This document shows positions 16,089 to 16,555 of a stretch of 16,555 bases of DNA, one piece after another; the first letter of the stretch is position 1, and every line of letters starts with the position of its first letter. Made by a program: the position numbers and the translations under genes. The notes under the pieces are model-generated. The model was not told the DNA's origin and searched no databases. It was given only the letters and a program-made list of their open reading frames with translations. This stretch comes from Bacteroidota bacterium (lineage in GTDB: Bacteria; Bacteroidota; Bacteroidia; NORP154), in the NCBI GenBank assembly GCA_002401055.1, contig NVRZ01000044.1, positions 1 to 16,555 on the forward strand, written 5' to 3'.

Positions 16089-16555
16089 CTACTCAAAATC
16101 CGGATAGAGTAAATACCCCTTTCTGATTTTTTTGAAACTATCAATATCCTCTTTCCAGCTTTTCGATATCACATCTTCATTTAGCTGATCTTTGATCTGT
16201 TGCTTCAACTTAGAGTTGCCGGCTAAGCTGTTGAAGTAGTTATTAAAAAAGTTAGCCTTGTCAGGGGAGTCCTTGTACGCCCCAGTTAACCAATACAAAT
16301 ATATCTTACCGTAGCCTTTTAAGATTAAGTCGCCAAATTTTGAAAGATCGTGGCCCTTACAGACCTTGTTTTTGAATGGCGGATCTTTCGCTCCAGGAAC
16401 GCTCTTTGGTTTAAAGGTGTAGTTGCTGTTCTCCATGTCAGGATGTCCAATCAGTTGGAATGGTTTATCAGTTCCTCGGCCAACACTTATAAATGTTCCT
16501 TCAAAAAATCCAAGAGAGGGGTACAAATAGACTGAAGTCATGTTTGGAAGGTTTG
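16089..16555 (-). CDS. DUF1343 (NamZ-type exo-beta-N-acetylmuramidase) protein, C-terminal part
   Basis: The gene reads in from beyond the right edge; its last 155 residues are visible and the frame is open to the edge, so the ATG at 16541 is internal. The visible sequence is strongly typical of DUF1343: NLPNMTSVYLYPSLGFFEGT, then ISVGRGTDKPFQLIGHP, the glycine/proline segment SVPGAKDPPFKNKVCKG, and the closing KKIRKGYLLYPDFE. Members of this family (NamZ) are exported exo-acting beta-N-acetylmuramidases that release MurNAc from peptidoglycan fragments. The N-terminal Rossmann-like half and the signal peptide lie outside the window. Function is inferred from the family. Confidence 0.88.
   Translation of the reverse strand, partial: NLPNMTSVYLYPSLGFFEGTFISVGRGTDKPFQLIGHPDMENSNYTFKPKSVPGAKDPPFKNKVCKGHDLSKFGDLILKGYGKIYLYWLTGAYKDSPDKANFFNNYFNSLAGNSKLKQQIKDQLNEDVISKSWKEDIDSFKKIRKGYLLYPDFE

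Overview
The window looks like ordinary chromosome from a member of the Bacteroidota, most likely a Cytophagales-like marine or soil bacterium; the order is inferred, not shown. The evidence is three proteins ending in type IX secretion (T9SS) type A sorting domains, two DUF1573 proteins, a fused isobutyryl-CoA-mutase-type enzyme, AT-rich intergenic DNA without clear Shine-Dalgarno sites, and promoter-like elements of the Bacteroidota form TTG-N(17-23)-TAnnTTTG.

Layout. Positions 1-3478 hold four plus-strand genes: the end of a thioredoxin-fold T9SS cargo protein, an Asp-box (sialidase-like) T9SS cargo protein, an OsmC-family peroxidase, and a membrane-anchored N-acetylmuramidase-like protein. 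Two minus-strand genes follow. One is a 48-residue zinc-ribbon protein (DUF5679 type) with its own intrinsic terminator. The other is the large fused mutase IcmF (4026-7403). Divergent from icmF are a cysteine-rich putative lipoprotein and a 975-residue sortilin/BNR-like T9SS cargo protein (7488-10957). The latter runs tail to tail into valS on the minus strand, with an 8-bp gap. Divergent from valS are two DUF1573 paralogues separated by a strong terminator hairpin, then a PLP-dependent aminotransferase. The window closes with the C-terminal part of a DUF1343 (NamZ-type) protein on the minus strand. A perfect 24-bp inverted repeat separates it from the aminotransferase.

Function. The content is a mix of housekeeping (valS, aminotransferase, icmF), envelope or peptidoglycan functions (muramidase-like protein, DUF1343) and exported surface proteins. 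No gene cluster here forms an obvious pathway. I see no mobile element, CRISPR array, tRNA, rRNA, toxin-antitoxin or defence system.

Most worth a second look: the tiny zinc-ribbon gene, the long perfect palindrome at 16013-16076, the terminator just before the second DUF1573 start, and two TAnnTTTG boxes only 3-4 bases from start codons, which suggest leaderless mRNAs. I did not find a convincing undescribed multi-gene system.
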